Source of the DNA: Streptomyces violaceoruber
GTDB lineage: Bacteria > Actinomycetota > Actinomycetes > Streptomycetales > Streptomycetaceae
Assembly: GCF_033406955.1 (NCBI RefSeq)
Contig: NZ_CP137734.1
Coordinates: 6,634,001-6,698,000, forward strand
Direction: 5' to 3'
Length of the DNA: 64,000 bases
Below the pieces are notes generated by a model that saw only the letters and a list, made by a program, of their open reading frames with translations, was not told the origin of the DNA and made no database searches. A program made the translations under genes and the position numbers. Below are positions 40,369 through 48,160 of this stretch, piece by piece; within the stretch, counting starts at the first letter, position 1; each line of letters begins with the position of its first letter.

Positions 40369-41466
40369 ATGGCCGTCCGTACCGCAGTCCGTGCCGCCGT
40401 CGTACCCGCCCCGGGGGCCCCGCTGGAGGTCACCGGCATCGAGCTGCCCGAGCCCGGCCCCGGCCGGGTCCGGGTGCGGCTCGCCGCCGCCGGGGTCTGC
40501 CACTCCGACCTTTCCCTGTCCAACGGCACCATGCGGGTGCCGCTGCCCGCCGTCCTCGGCCACGAGGGCGCCGGCACCGTCGTCGCCGTCGGCGAGGGCG
40601 TCACCCACGTCGCGCCCGGCGACGAGGTCGTCCTCAACTGGGCCCCCTCCTGCGGCGCCTGCCACGCCTGCTCGCTCGGCGAGGTGTGGCTGTGCGCCCA
40701 CGCGCTCGCCGGCGCCGCCGACGTGCACGCCCGCCGCGCCGACGACGGCACCGACCTGCACCCCGGCCTGAACGTCGCCGCGTTCGCCGAGGAGACGGTG
40801 GTCGCCGCGTCCTGCGTCCTGCCCGCCCCCGAGGGCATCCCCCTCACCGAGGCGGCGCTGCTCGGCTGCGCCGTCCTCACCGGCTACGGCGCCGTCCACC
40901 ACTCGGCGCGGGTCCGCGAGGGCGAGACGGTCGCGGTCTTCGGCGTCGGGGGAGTGGGCCTGGCCACCCTCCAGGCGGCCCGGATCGCGGGCGCGTCGAA
41001 GATCGTGGCGGTCGACGTGTCCCCCGAGAAGGAGGAACTGGCCCGCGCCGCGGGCGCCACCGACTACCTCCTGGCCTCCGACACCACCGCCCGCGAGATC
41101 CGCGCCCTCACCGGCAAGCAGGGCGTCGACGTCGCCGTGGAGTGCGTGGGCCGCGCGGTCACCATCCGCACCGCCTGGGAGTCCACCCGGCGCGGCGGCC
41201 GCACCACGGTCGTCGGCATCGGCGGCAAGGACCAGCAGGTCACCTTCAACGCCCTGGAGATCTTCCACTGGGGCCGCACCCTGTCCGGCTGCGTCTACGG
41301 CAACGCCGACCCCGCCCGCGACCTCCCGGTCCTCGCCGAACACGTCCGCGCCGGCCGCCTCGACCTCGGCGCCCTGGTCACGGAACGCATCGCCCTGGAC
41401 GGCATCCCGGCGGCCTTCGACAACATGCTGGCGGGCAAGGGCGGGCGAGCACTGGTGGTGTTCTAG
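40369..41466 (+). CDS. Zinc-dependent medium-chain alcohol dehydrogenase
   Basis: The protein has 365 residues. The catalytic zinc ligands are in VCHSDLSL (Cys) and GHEGAGTV (His), with the third likely Cys in LLGCAVLTGYGAV. The structural zinc loop CGACHACSLGEVWLC has four cysteines. The Rossmann motif is VFGVGGVGLATLQAA. This is class III-like MDR architecture, as in glutathione- or mycothiol-linked and NDMA-dependent alcohol dehydrogenases; the cofactor choice is not settled. The ATG at 40369 follows GGGGAG. It is in an operon with the aldehyde dehydrogenase. The 247 bp downstream (41467-41713) show no gene. Confidence 0.93.
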   Translation: MAVRTAVRAAVVPAPGAPLEVTGIELPEPGPGRVRVRLAAAGVCHSDLSLSNGTMRVPLPAVLGHEGAGTVVAVGEGVTHVAPGDEVVLNWAPSCGACHACSLGEVWLCAHALAGAADVHARRADDGTDLHPGLNVAAFAEETVVAASCVLPAPEGIPLTEAALLGCAVLTGYGAVHHSARVREGETVAVFGVGGVGLATLQAARIAGASKIVAVDVSPEKEELARAAGATDYLLASDTTAREIRALTGKQGVDVAVECVGRAVTIRTAWESTRRGGRTTVVGIGGKDQQVTFNALEIFHWGRTLSGCVYGNADPARDLPVLAEHVRAGRLDLGALVTERIALDGIPAAFDNMLAGKGGRALVVF

Positions 41467-41713
41467 GCCCTGGCGTCGAGTTCCCCTCGGCCCGGCGAGG
41501 CCGTGGACGCCGCCTGCCTCAAGGGCGCGGGAGGTACCCCCACGCGCCCCACCGGGCGCCGACCACGTACGACCAGCACGCCGGTCGACGCCCGGCACCC
41601 CCGGCCTCCGGCCGGGGGGAGGAACCTGGGAGCACACACCTGACGCCGCCGAGCCCGCCCTCCGGGCGGACGACGGCAATGGTGACGACACCCCCACGAG
41701 ACCCCTAGGCCCC

Positions 41714-42688
41714 CTAGGCCCGCCCCGCGTCCTCGCGCCGTGGCTCCGCCGTGGGCGCGGCCCGGTCGGGGACCGCGGCCGGGCGCCTGCGCGAGCGGGA
41801 CACGGCCACGCCCGCCAGGCACAGCGCTCCGCCCGCCAGGGTGAGCAGCCCCGGGACCTCGCCCAGTGCCAGCCACGACATCAGCACGACCAGCGCGGGC
41901 ACGGCGTACGTGGTCGCACCCATGCGGCCGGCGGTCGTACGGGCCAGGGCGTAGGCCCACGTCGTGAACGCCAGGGCGGTCGGGAACACGCCCAGGTAGA
42001 CCATGTTGAGCGTGGCGGAGACCGGCGCGCCGGCCGCCTCGTGCACCAGCTGCCCGGCGAACGGCAGGCAGAGCACCGCCCCGACCAGGCACCCGAACGT
42101 CGTCACCTGAAGGGCGCTCGCGTGCGCCAGCGCGGGCTTCTGGGCCACCACCCCGCCCGCGTACGCCACCGCGGCCAGCAGGCACAGCACCACCCCGAAC
42201 AGCGAGGAACCGCCCTCGCCGGACATGGACAGGCCCACGGTCACCGCACCGGCGAACGACACCGCCATCCCCGTCAGCAGCCGTGGCGGCAGCGCGTCGC
42301 CCAGCAGCCGCGCACCGAGCAGCGCGATGAGGATCGGGCCGACGTTGACCACGAGGGCGGCCGTGCCGGCGTCCACCTGCTGCTCGCCCCAGTTCAGGAC
42401 GACCATGTAGAACCCGAACCACAGCAGCCCCGATATCGCGATCCCCCGCCAGGCCGCGCGCGGCGGCAGCCCCTCCCGGCGCAGCAGCCAGATCGCCCCG
42501 AGCGTCAGGACGCCCGACAGCAGCCGGCCGAGCGCCAGCGCGCCCGGCGAGTACGCCTCGCCCGCGCTGCGGATGGAGACGAAGGCGGATGCCCACAGCA
42601 CGACGGTGACGGTGGCCGCGCCGGCCGCGAGCAGGTCGGGACGACGGTGCCAGGGGGCGGGAGGGGACGTGCGGGCGGTGGTCATCAT
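41714..42688 (-). CDS. EamA/DMT-family transporter
   Basis: The protein has 324 residues with ten predicted transmembrane helices arranged as two EamA repeats (about 28-155 and 170-300). The first contains WASAFVSIRSAG and the second LGVFPTALAFTTWAYALARTTAG. Both ends are hydrophilic. The family exports amino acids, nucleosides or drugs; the substrate is unknown. The double ATG at 42683-42688 lies 7 nt after TAGCCT, suggesting a leaderless transcript. It is downstream of an ArsR-type regulator on the same strand. Confidence 0.9.
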   Translation of the reverse strand: MMTTARTSPPAPWHRRPDLLAAGAATVTVVLWASAFVSIRSAGEAYSPGALALGRLLSGVLTLGAIWLLRREGLPPRAAWRGIAISGLLWFGFYMVVLNWGEQQVDAGTAALVVNVGPILIALLGARLLGDALPPRLLTGMAVSFAGAVTVGLSMSGEGGSSLFGVVLCLLAAVAYAGGVVAQKPALAHASALQVTTFGCLVGAVLCLPFAGQLVHEAAGAPVSATLNMVYLGVFPTALAFTTWAYALARTTAGRMGATTYAVPALVVLMSWLALGEVPGLLTLAGGALCLAGVAVSRSRRRPAAVPDRAAPTAEPRREDAGRA

Positions 42689-42762
42689 GCTCCAGAGGCT
42701 AGGTGGCGAGAACGGGTGCGTGCTGGCGGATTCCGGACGGTGAGCCGTGCCGGGGGCGGCAC

Positions 42763-43476
42763 TCAGCGCAGCGCCGCCGGGTCGATGTCGAGCAGCTGGG
42801 ACAGCGCGTCCTCGCCCGCCGGTGTCACCCTCACCGCCCGCTCCGAGCCGATGCGCACGCACCAGCCGGTGTCCAGGGCGTGCCGGCACAGGGCGGCGCC
42901 CGCCACGCCCGCGAGATGGGGACGGCGTTCCGTCCAGTCGAGGCAGGCCCGGGCCAGTGGCCGGCGCCCGGTCGGCCGCAGCGGGATCCCGGCGGAGTCG
43001 AACCAGCCGAGCCCCGCGTCCGTGAGTGCGAAGCCGGTGTCCTGGCGCAGCAGCCCGCGTCCGGTCAGCGCGTCGGTGACCGCGATGCCGAGCCGTCCGG
43101 CGAGATGGTCGTAGCAGGTGCGCCCCCGGGCCATCGCCGAACCGGCGCTCGACGCCCGCAGGGTGCGCGGACGCCGGGCGGCGGCTTCGGGCGCGACCTG
43201 CGCCGCCAGGTCCTCCACGAGCTGTGCCACCCGGTCGTCGGCCATCCGCACGTAGCGGTGCCGCCCCTGCCGTTCCTCGGCGAGCAGCCCGCCCGCGACC
43301 AGCTTGCCCAGGTGCTCGCTGAGCGTCGACGCGGCGACCCCGGCGTGCCGGGCCAGCTCACCGGCGGTCCACGCCCGCCCGTCCAGCAGGGCCAGCAGGC
43401 AGGCGGCGCGCGTCTCGTCGGCGAGCAGCCCGGCCAGTCGTGCGAGGCCGGGAGCCCCGGCGTCCTTCTCGGTCAT
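42763..43476 (-). CDS. ArsR-family winged-helix regulator with C-terminal domain
   Basis: The protein has 237 residues. An ArsR-like HTH (about 10-90) contains RAWTAGELARHAGVAASTLSEHLGKLVAGGL and the wing ERQGRHRYVRMAD. The C-terminal 140 residues include a second winged-helix-like region (DALTGRGLLRQDTGFALTDAG), so it is about twice the size of metal-sensing ArsR proteins. No obvious Cys metal site is seen in the recognition helix. A CATCCT hexamer ends 6 nt before the ATG at 43476 (leaderless candidate). It lies upstream of the EamA gene on the same strand and is a candidate regulator of it. Confidence 0.87.
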   Translation of the reverse strand: MTEKDAGAPGLARLAGLLADETRAACLLALLDGRAWTAGELARHAGVAASTLSEHLGKLVAGGLLAEERQGRHRYVRMADDRVAQLVEDLAAQVAPEAAARRPRTLRASSAGSAMARGRTCYDHLAGRLGIAVTDALTGRGLLRQDTGFALTDAGLGWFDSAGIPLRPTGRRPLARACLDWTERRPHLAGVAGAALCRHALDTGWCVRIGSERAVRVTPAGEDALSQLLDIDPAALR

Positions 43477-43539
43477 GCGTCCAGGATGCGCCACGCACCG
43501 TTCGGCGGGCGCCGAAGTGTCGGGGAGCCCCCGGCGCCC

Positions 43540-44190
43540 TCAGACGCCCTGCGCCACCTGCGCGTACTGCTGCGCCAGCCCGTCCAGGAGTGCCGTCAGA
43601 CCGGTCTCGAAGGCGCGCTCGTCGATCTTCTCCTGCTGCTCGGCCAGGAGGTGGGCCTGCTGGAGGTGCGGATAGTCGGCGGGATCGTAGGCGCCGGCGT
43701 CGTCCACGAAGCCGCCGGCGAAGGAACCGAGCGCCGAGCCCATGACGAAGTAGCGCATCAGCGCGCCGATGGAGGTCGCCTGGGCCGCGGGCCAGCCCGC
43801 CCGGACCATGGCGCCGTAGACGGCGTCCGCGAGGTGCAGCGCGGCCGGGCGGCGGCCGGGGCCGTGGGCCAGCACCGGCACGATGTTGGGGTGGTCGCGC
43901 AGCGCCGTCCGGTAGGAGACGGCCCAGTCGTGCAGCGCGGTCCGCCACTCCCGGCCGTCCTCGAACATCGACAGGTCCACCTGCGCGCTGACCGAGTCGG
44001 CGACGGCCTCGAGGATCTCGTCCTTGGTGCGGAAGTGGTTGTAGAGCGAGGGTCCGCTGACCCCCAGTTCCGCGGCCAGCCGGCGGGTGGAGACGGCCGC
44101 GAGGCCCTCCGCGTCCACCAGCGCGCGGGCCGTCTCGACGATCCGGTCGGTGCTGAGCAGGGGCTTGCGCGGTCGGGCCATGGCGCACAT
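43540..44190 (-). CDS. TetR-family regulator (divergent from acyl-CoA dehydrogenase)
   Basis: The protein has 216 residues. The HTH (about 14-62) includes STRRLAAELGVSGPSLYNHFRTKDEILEAV, and a TetR_C ligand domain follows. Two in-frame ATGs (44190 and 44181) are possible and neither has a Shine-Dalgarno. The palindrome at 44208-44226 lies between this gene and the divergent acyl-CoA dehydrogenase. The same operator precedes the aldehyde/alcohol dehydrogenase operon 5 kb upstream, so this protein probably controls both. An acyl-CoA or fatty acid is the likely ligand, by analogy with FadR/TetR regulators. Confidence 0.9.
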   Translation of the reverse strand: MCAMARPRKPLLSTDRIVETARALVDAEGLAAVSTRRLAAELGVSGPSLYNHFRTKDEILEAVADSVSAQVDLSMFEDGREWRTALHDWAVSYRTALRDHPNIVPVLAHGPGRRPAALHLADAVYGAMVRAGWPAAQATSIGALMRYFVMGSALGSFAGGFVDDAGAYDPADYPHLQQAHLLAEQQEKIDERAFETGLTALLDGLAQQYAQVAQGV

Positions 44191-44207
44191 AGTAGGGCTG
44201 CGAGCCG

Positions 44208-44226
44208 AAACTAGCAGTGCTAATTT
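44208..44226. promoter_or_regulatory. TetR operator (TetR/acyl-CoA dehydrogenase intergenic)
   Basis: AAACTAGCAGTGCTAATTT is a 19-bp palindrome with eight of nine arm positions paired around a central G. It sits between divergent genes and matches the element at 38902-38920. Confidence 0.75.
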
Positions 44227-44270
44227 AAATGTACGGCTTTCAAGATTTCTTTCCTGTGGGGTGACTCGGC

Positions 44271-45422
44271 ATGAACCTGGAGCTCAGCGACGAGCAGACC
44301 GCCGTACGGCAGCTCGCCCGGGACTTCGTGGAGCGGGAGATCGCCCCCCATGTCGTCGAGTGGGACCGCGCCGAGGAGGTGGACCGCTCCCTGGTGAAGA
44401 AGCTCGGCGAGGTCGGCTTCCTCGGCCTCACGATCGACGAGCAGTACGGCGGCAGCGGCGGCGACCACCTCGCGTACTGCCTGGTCACGGAGGAGCTGGG
44501 GCGCGGCGACAGCTCCGTGCGCGGGATCGTCTCGGTCTCCCTCGGCCTGGTCGCCAAGACCATCGCCGCCTGGGGCGACGAGGAGCAGAAGCGGCGCTGG
44601 CTGCCGGGGCTCACCTCCGGCGAGTACGTCGGCTGTTTCGGCCTCACCGAGCCCGGTACGGGGTCGGACGCCGGGAACCTCACCACCCGCGCGGTCCGGG
44701 ACGGCGACGACTACGTCGTCAACGGCACCAAGATGTTCATCACCAACGGCACCTGGGCCGACGTCGTCCTGCTCTTCGCCCGCTCCACCGACGCCCCCGG
44801 CCACCAGGGCGTCTCCGCCTTCCTCGTGCCCACCGACACCCCCGGTCTGACCCGGCGCACCATCCACGGCAAGCTCGGGCTGCGCGGCCAGGCCACCGCC
44901 GAACTGGTCCTGGAGGACGTCCGCGTGCCCGCCTCCGCGATGCTCGCGCCGGAGGGCAAGGGATTCTCGGTGGCCATGTCGGCCCTCGCCAAGGGGCGGA
45001 TGTCGGTGGCCGCCGGCTGCGTCGGCATAGCCCAGGCCGCGCTGGACGCGGCCGTGCGGTACGCGGGCGAGCGGGAGCAGTTCGGCAAGACCATCGCCCA
45101 CCACCAGCTCGTGCAGGAACTGATCAGCGACATCGCCCTCGACGTGGACGCGGCCCGGCTGCTGACCTGGCGGGTCGCCGACCTGATCGACCGCGGGCAG
45201 CCCTTCGCCGTCGAGTCCTCCAAGGCCAAGCTCTTCGCCTCGGAGGCCGCCGTGCGCGCCGCCAACAACGCCCTCCAGGTCTTCGGCGGCTACGGCTACA
45301 TCGACGAGTACCCGGCCGGCAAGCTGCTGCGCGACGCCCGCGTGATGACGCTCTACGAGGGCACCAGTCAGATCCAGAAGCTGGTCATCGGGCGTGCGCT
45401 GACCGGGGTTTCGGCCTTCTGA
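44271..45422 (+). CDS. Acyl-CoA dehydrogenase
   Basis: The protein has 383 residues, the standard short/medium-chain ACAD length. It shows the FAD/substrate segment GCFGLTEPGTGSDAGNLTTRA, VNGTKMFITNG, the middle-domain RGQATAELVLEDVRVP, and the C-terminal catalytic Glu363 in MTLYEGTSQIQK. It removes two hydrogens from the alpha-beta bond of an acyl-CoA and passes electrons to ETF. The ATG at 44271 is supported by GTGGGG a few bases upstream. The divergent TetR with the operator between them predicts induction by its substrate or product. Confidence 0.95.
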   Translation: MNLELSDEQTAVRQLARDFVEREIAPHVVEWDRAEEVDRSLVKKLGEVGFLGLTIDEQYGGSGGDHLAYCLVTEELGRGDSSVRGIVSVSLGLVAKTIAAWGDEEQKRRWLPGLTSGEYVGCFGLTEPGTGSDAGNLTTRAVRDGDDYVVNGTKMFITNGTWADVVLLFARSTDAPGHQGVSAFLVPTDTPGLTRRTIHGKLGLRGQATAELVLEDVRVPASAMLAPEGKGFSVAMSALAKGRMSVAAGCVGIAQAALDAAVRYAGEREQFGKTIAHHQLVQELISDIALDVDAARLLTWRVADLIDRGQPFAVESSKAKLFASEAAVRAANNALQVFGGYGYIDEYPAGKLLRDARVMTLYEGTSQIQKLVIGRALTGVSAF

Positions 45423-45497
45423 CCACCGGGGTCTGAGTACGCGAACTGAGTACGACGGCGGATGTGGCGCGGGCCACGTCCGCCGACTCTTGTCCCC

Positions 45498-45812
45498 ATG
45501 AGCGACACACCGGTCAAGCAGCAGAACACGGCGGCCTTCTACGGGCAGGCCGTCGCCTCGTTCGCGGTGGCCATGGCCGCCACCGCCATCGGCATCTACC
45601 AGCTCCAGGCCGACGCCTGGGTGCGCGCCTTCCTCGCGATCGCCGTCCTGTACCTCGTCACCTCGGCCTTCACCCTCGCCAAGATCATCCGGGACCGCCA
45701 GGAGGTCGGCCAGATAGTCAGCCGGGTCGACCAGGCGCGCCTCGACAGGATCCTCGTCGAGCACGACCCCTTCCAGAAGCCGGGCGGCACCCCTGCGGGC
45801 CAGCGCCCCTAA
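45498..45812 (+). CDS. YiaA/YiaB-type small membrane protein
   Basis: The protein has 104 residues with two transmembrane helices (about 14-35 and 41-63) joined by the short loop YQLQADAWVRA. A basic/acidic cytoplasmic tail follows, with RDRQEVGQIVSRVDQARLDRI and the HDPFQKP end. This matches the YiaAB two-helix domain family, whose function is unknown. GACTCT (45485-45490) ends 7 nt before the ATG, consistent with a leaderless transcript. The stop codon overlaps the left arm of a candidate TetR operator that precedes the next gene. Confidence 0.85.
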   Translation: MSDTPVKQQNTAAFYGQAVASFAVAMAATAIGIYQLQADAWVRAFLAIAVLYLVTSAFTLAKIIRDRQEVGQIVSRVDQARLDRILVEHDPFQKPGGTPAGQRP

Positions 45813-45824
45813 GCAACCGCTCAC
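45809..45824. promoter_or_regulatory. Candidate TetR operator upstream of the TetR gene at 45873
   Basis: CTAAGC-AACC-GCTCAC matches the perfect palindrome CTAAGC-N4-GCTTAG at 47012-47027 in its left arm and in four of six right-arm positions. It lies 49 bp before the TetR start. Confidence 0.5.
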
Positions 45825-45872
45825 CTTCGGCGGTATGGTGGTGCTCCTGTCACCGAGAGGGGCGAACAAGCG

Positions 45873-46520
45873 ATGAGTACGGCGGCCGAGACGACGGGCG
45901 GCGACATCGAGCCGTGGGAAGAGGTCACGCCCGACGCGGCCCGGCGGCTCCTGGTGGCCGCCGTGGAGGCGTTCGCCGAACGCGGGTACCACGCGACCAC
46001 GACCCGCGACATCGCCGGACGGGCCGGCATGAGCCCGGCCGCGCTCTACATCCACTACAAGACCAAGGAAGAGCTGCTCCACCGGATCAGCCGCATCGGC
46101 CACACCCGGGCGGTGGCCATCCTGCGCTCCGCGGCCCAGGGCGAGGGCAGTGCGGCCGAACGGCTCGCCGACGCCGTGAGCTCCTTCGTCCGCTGGCACG
46201 CCGGGCGGCGTACGACCGCGCGGGTCGTGCAGTACGAGCTGGACGCCCTCGGTCCCGAGGCCCGGGAGGAGATCCTCACGCTCCGCCGGCAGTGCGACGC
46301 CGCGGTCCGCGGCATCATCGACGACGGCGTGGCCGCGGGCGAGTTCGACGTGCCGGACGTCAAGGGCACCACGCTGGCCGTGCTCTCCCTCTGCATCGAC
46401 GTGGCCCGCTGGTTCAACGTGAACGGCCCCCGCACGCCCGACGAGGTCGGCGCGCTCTACGCCGACCTCGTGCTGCGCATGGTGGGTGCCGAACCGTCCG
46501 GGGCGACGGCTCAGAGGTAG
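45873..46520 (+). CDS. TetR-family regulator (convergent with maoC)
   Basis: The protein has 215 residues. The HTH (about 25-75) includes TTTRDIAGRAGMSPAALYIHYKTKEELLHRI, followed by a helical ligand domain ending in PDEVGALYADLVLRM. The ATG at 45873 follows GAGAGGGG. This class (KstR2/FadR-like TetR with YIHYKTKEELL) often binds acyl-CoA esters. Its 3' end overlaps the convergent MaoC gene by 10 bp, and both genes carry related CTAAGC palindromes in their promoters. Regulation of the hydratase and of itself is the simplest reading. Confidence 0.9.
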   Translation: MSTAAETTGGDIEPWEEVTPDAARRLLVAAVEAFAERGYHATTTRDIAGRAGMSPAALYIHYKTKEELLHRISRIGHTRAVAILRSAAQGEGSAAERLADAVSSFVRWHAGRRTTARVVQYELDALGPEAREEILTLRRQCDAAVRGIIDDGVAAGEFDVPDVKGTTLAVLSLCIDVARWFNVNGPRTPDEVGALYADLVLRMVGAEPSGATAQR

Positions 46521-46972
46521 TAGCGCGAAACCGACTCGGCGACGCACACCGGCTTGTCGCCGCCCTCGCGCTCCACGGTGAAGGCGACGCTCACCTGGAT
46601 CCCTCCCTTGACGTCCTCGACGCCGGTGATGACCGCCGTGGCGCGCAGCCGCGAGCCGACCGGGACGGGGGAGGGGAAGCGGACCTTGTTGGTGCCGTAG
46701 TTGACGCCCATCTTCACGCCGTCGACCCGGATCAGCTGCGGTCCGAAGAGCGGGAGCAGCGACAGGGTCAGATAGCCGTGCGCGATGGTGCCGCCGAACG
46801 GGCCCGCGGCCGCCCTCTCCGGGTCCACGTGGATCCACTGGTGGTCGCCGGTCGCCTCGGCGAACAGGTCGATCCGCTTCTGGTCGACCTCCAGCCAGTC
46901 GGTGTACCCCAACTGCTCGCCCACCGCCGCCTTCACCTCGTCGGCGGACGCGAAGATCCTCGGCTCTGCCAT
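46511..46972 (-). CDS. MaoC-like enoyl-CoA hydratase (R-specific type)
   Basis: The protein has 153 residues with a single hot-dog fold. The hydratase-2 active-site motif is AEATGDHQWIHVDPERA, where Asp and His form the catalytic pair. PFGGTIAHGYLTLSLLP and VNYGTNKVRFPSPVPVGSRLR are family segments. It hydrates enoyl-CoA to (R)-3-hydroxyacyl-CoA. The ATG at 46972 follows AGAGAGG by 7 nt; a GTG at 46996 has no such site. A perfect CTAAGC-N4-GCTTAG palindrome lies 40 bp upstream. It overlaps the convergent TetR gene by 10 bp. Confidence 0.93.
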   Translation of the reverse strand: MAEPRIFASADEVKAAVGEQLGYTDWLEVDQKRIDLFAEATGDHQWIHVDPERAAAGPFGGTIAHGYLTLSLLPLFGPQLIRVDGVKMGVNYGTNKVRFPSPVPVGSRLRATAVITGVEDVKGGIQVSVAFTVEREGGDKPVCVAESVSRYYL

Positions 46973-47011
46973 GTTCCGGCCTCTCTGCTCGCTCACCCGG
47001 TGCGCTCGTTT

Positions 47012-47027
47012 CTAAGCGACTGCTTAG
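47012..47027. promoter_or_regulatory. TetR-type operator in front of maoC
   Basis: CTAAGC-GACT-GCTTAG is a perfect 6-4-6 palindrome 40-55 bp upstream of the maoC start, between maoC and soxR. A related copy precedes the TetR gene at 45873. Confidence 0.7.
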
Positions 47028-47103
47028 CATGGTCTGCCCGTGGCGCGCCTGTCAACGGACCGGACCGGTCCGCGCGGGCGATCGGGTCGGTAGGGTTCGA
47101 GGG

Positions 47104-47631
47104 GTGCCTCAGATTCCAGAGAAGATCCAAGAGCTCACGGTCGGCCAGCTCGCCGACCGCAGCGGCGCCGCGGTCTCCGCCTTGCACTTCTACGAGTCCA
47201 AGGGTCTGATCACCAGTCGTCGCACCTCGGGCAACCAGCGGCGCTTCGCCCGTGACGCGCTGCGCCGGGTCGCCTTCGTCCGTGCGGCGCAGCGGGTCGG
47301 CATCCCGCTGGCCACGATCCGCGAGGCGCTCGCCGAACTGCCGGAGGGGCGCACGCCCACCGAGGACGACTGGGCCCGGCTCTCCGAGTCCTGGCGCTCC
47401 GAGCTGGACGAGCGCATCAAACAGCTCAACCGGCTGCGCGACCACCTCACCGACTGCATCGGCTGCGGCTGCCTGTCCCTGGAAACCTGCGTCCTGTCCA
47501 ACCCCGACGACGCCTTCGGCGAACGCAGTGCGGGCTCCCGCCTGCTCGTGGAGCGCCGCGGCTCCACCGCCAGGGGCGGCCGGGCGCCGAGCCGCGCCCG
47601 GGAACCGGAAGTGCCGTGCTGCGGCGACTGA
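47104..47631 (+). CDS. soxR: Redox-sensing MerR-family activator SoxR
   Basis: The protein has 175 residues. The MerR winged helix (about 10-80) opens with LTVGQLADRSGAAVSALHFY, a long dimerisation helix follows, and the [2Fe-2S] cluster motif has Cys118, Cys121, Cys123 and Cys129 (CIGCGCLSLETC). The C-terminal extension of about 45 residues is typical of Streptomyces SoxR. In Streptomyces, SoxR responds to redox-active secondary metabolites such as actinorhodin and activates transporters and oxidoreductases; no soxS is involved. The GTG at 47104 lies 7 nt after TAGGGT (47091-47096), so the mRNA should be leaderless. The last codons fall within the first unit of a tandem repeat. Confidence 0.96.
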   Translation: MPQIPEKIQELTVGQLADRSGAAVSALHFYESKGLITSRRTSGNQRRFARDALRRVAFVRAAQRVGIPLATIREALAELPEGRTPTEDDWARLSESWRSELDERIKQLNRLRDHLTDCIGCGCLSLETCVLSNPDDAFGERSAGSRLLVERRGSTARGGRAPSRAREPEVPCCGD

Positions 47632-48160
47632 CCGCGCGGTGACCCTGGCCCGGTCGTCAGTCGTGGCCCCGGGGCGCTGCGGCTTCACCGGCAAGTGCGG
47701 CCGCGGTCGAGCCGTGCCCGGGGTCCGGAGGTGCCGTGCTGGGGCGGCTGGCCGTGCGGTGGCCCTGGCTGGGTCGTCAGTCGTGGCCCCGGGGCGCTGC
47801 GGCTTTACCGGCAAGTGCGGCTGGGTGCCGAGCTGCGTCCGGGGTCCGGAGGTGCCGTGCTGGGGCGGCTGGCCGTGCGGTGGCCCTGGCTGGGTCGTCA
47901 GTCGTGGCCCCGGGGGCGCTGCGGCTTTACCGGCAAGTGCGGCTGGGTGCCGAGCTGCGTCCGGGGTCCGGAGGTGCCGTGCTGGGGCGGCTGGCCGTGC
48001 GGTGGCCCTGGCTGGGTCGTCAGTCGTGGCCCCGGGGGCGCTGCGGCTTTACCGGCAAGTGCGGCCGCGGTCGAGTCGTGCCCGGGGACCGGAGGTGCCG
48101 TGCTGGGGCGGCTGGTCGTGTGGTGACCCTGGCTGGGTCGTCAGTCGTGGCCTCGGCGGG
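47591..48160. repeat. Five-copy tandem array of about 120-122 bp between soxR and the BKACE gene
   Basis: Units begin at 47591, 47711, 47832, 47954 and 48075; the last is partial. Each contains GGTGCCGTGCTG(G/C)GGCG, resembling the soxR 3' end, then GTCGTCAGTCGTGGCC, which includes the stop and last codons of the convergent gene at 48141. Units differ by 1-bp indels, so no single frame stays open in all copies. The array looks like serial duplication of the junction between two convergent genes. It accounts for the 509 bp between their stop codons, where I see no independent gene. Confidence 0.9.

Noticed and set aside
41467..41713. Possible small gene after the alcohol dehydrogenase
   Set aside because: Short open frames lack ribosome-binding sites and codon bias, and run through C-rich sequence. 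I see nothing supported here.
47632..48140. Open frames through the tandem array that would encode a repetitive protein
   Set aside because: 1-bp differences in unit length break the frame between copies, there is no ribosome-binding site, and units clearly derive from the ends of the two flanking genes.
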